5,316 bases of DNA, taken from DAOMFB01 sp035519355. GTDB lineage: Bacteria; Acidobacteriota; Thermoanaerobaculia; UBA5066. The position numbers and the translations under genes are program-made. A model generated the notes under the pieces. It did no database searches. It was not told the origin of the DNA and worked only from the letters and a program-made list of their open reading frames with translations. Positions 4,950 through 5,316 of the stretch are shown here, piece after piece. The stretch is from NCBI GenBank assembly GCA_035519355.1, contig DATIWM010000066.1, positions 1 through 5,316 of the forward strand, in the 5' to 3' direction. Within the stretch, counting starts at the first letter, position 1. Every line of letters starts with the position of its first letter.

Positions 4950-5316
4950 ATGAGCCCCTCCCTCGTCTACGAGAGCCCCGGAACGCGCCGGTCGGCCGTC
5001 GACCCGCCGCTGATCCTCGCGCCGATGGCGGGGATCACGGACATGACGTACCGGCTGCTCCTCCGCCGGATCGGCGGGGTGGGGCTCGTGACGATGGAGT
5101 TCGTCTCGTCCGAGGGTCTCACGCGCGGCAACCGGAGGACCGAGCGGCTCCTCCGGTTCGACCCGGCGGAACGGCCCCTCTCCGTCCAGATCTACGGGGC
5201 CGACGCGGCCCGGATGGCCGTGGCCGCCGCGCGCGTGGAGGAGATGCAGGTCGACGTCTGCGACCTGAACATGGGGTGCCCGGCCAACAAGGTCCTGAAA
5301 GGGTGCGCCGGGGCCG
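4950..5316 (+). CDS. dusB: tRNA-dihydrouridine synthase, N-terminal part (cut by right edge)
   Basis: The first 122 codons of a Dus enzyme, which reduces specific uridines in the tRNA D-loop to dihydrouridine using FMN and NADPH. Seen here are the FMN-binding LILAPMAGITDMTYR at 21-35, GVGLVTMEFVSSEGL at 43-57, the PLSVQIYGADAARMAVAA block at 76-93, and DVCDLNMGCPANKVLKGCAGA at 102-122 with the presumed catalytic acid Cys110 in NMGCP. Lys114 and Lys117 continue the usual CPxxKVxK motif. The frame is open to the end of the window; a full protein would need about 200 more residues. ATG lies two bases after the TGA of the exported-protein gene, with only a weak, distant GGGAG upstream, so translational coupling is likely. 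The subtype DusB is the usual label for this pattern, but DusA, DusB and DusC specificity cannot be proved from the N-terminus. Confidence 0.94.
   Translation, partial: MSPSLVYESPGTRRSAVDPPLILAPMAGITDMTYRLLLRRIGGVGLVTMEFVSSEGLTRGNRRTERLLRFDPAERPLSVQIYGADAARMAVAAARVEEMQVDVCDLNMGCPANKVLKGCAGA

Noticed and set aside
1..5316. CRISPR array, long direct repeats or inverted terminal repeats
   Set aside because: Reading through, I saw no regularly spaced repeat and no matching pair of long terminal repeats. Repetition is limited to GC-rich codon bias and the short items listed.

Overview
The window is a GC-rich (about 70% by eye), gene-dense stretch of bacterial chromosome. Codon third positions are dominated by G and C, so real genes cast long arginine- and proline-rich shadow ORFs on the opposite strand. 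The dihydrouridine synthase, strong GGAGG ribosome sites, a lipobox protein and an exported protein all point to Bacteria, probably a diderm. The style resembles Acidobacteriota or Myxococcota-type genomes, but nothing here fixes the phylum. No phage genes, CRISPR array, rRNA or tRNA were seen.

Layout. The genes diverge from a very short hub at 2295-2319. Leftward (minus strand) run a cytoplasmic glycerophosphodiester phosphodiesterase (1521-2294) and, 10 bases downstream, a class V PLP aminotransferase of the alanine-glyoxylate/serine-pyruvate type (365-1510). A roughly 300-base gene-poor spacer follows (63-364). It contains a motif resembling the flanks of RAYT (REP-associated tyrosine transposase) loci, an A/T palindrome and a doubtful small ORF. 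Beyond it, the first 20 codons of another minus-strand gene run off the left edge (1-62), preceded by an excellent Shine-Dalgarno sequence.

Rightward (plus strand) run four close-packed genes. They are a predicted alpha-toroid (squalene-cyclase-like) protein of unknown role (2320-3393), a small lipoprotein overlapping it by ATGA (3390-4025), an exported two-domain beta-rich protein (4099-4947), and the start of a tRNA-dihydrouridine synthase (4950 to the right edge). The third gene has its own strong ribosome site and a possible extended -10 promoter in the 73-base gap before it.

How they may work together. The minus pair looks like ordinary metabolism: glycerophosphodiester hydrolysis and amino-group transfer. 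The plus genes join two uncharacterised envelope proteins to a tRNA-modifying enzyme, which more likely reflects compact packing than one pathway. The points most worth a second look are the 25-base divergent hub with its symmetric GGATTATCC core, the exported protein with its distinctive RPWGESIKEPGAFA signature, and the spacer at 63-364. I see no clear evidence of a new multi-gene defence or mobile system.
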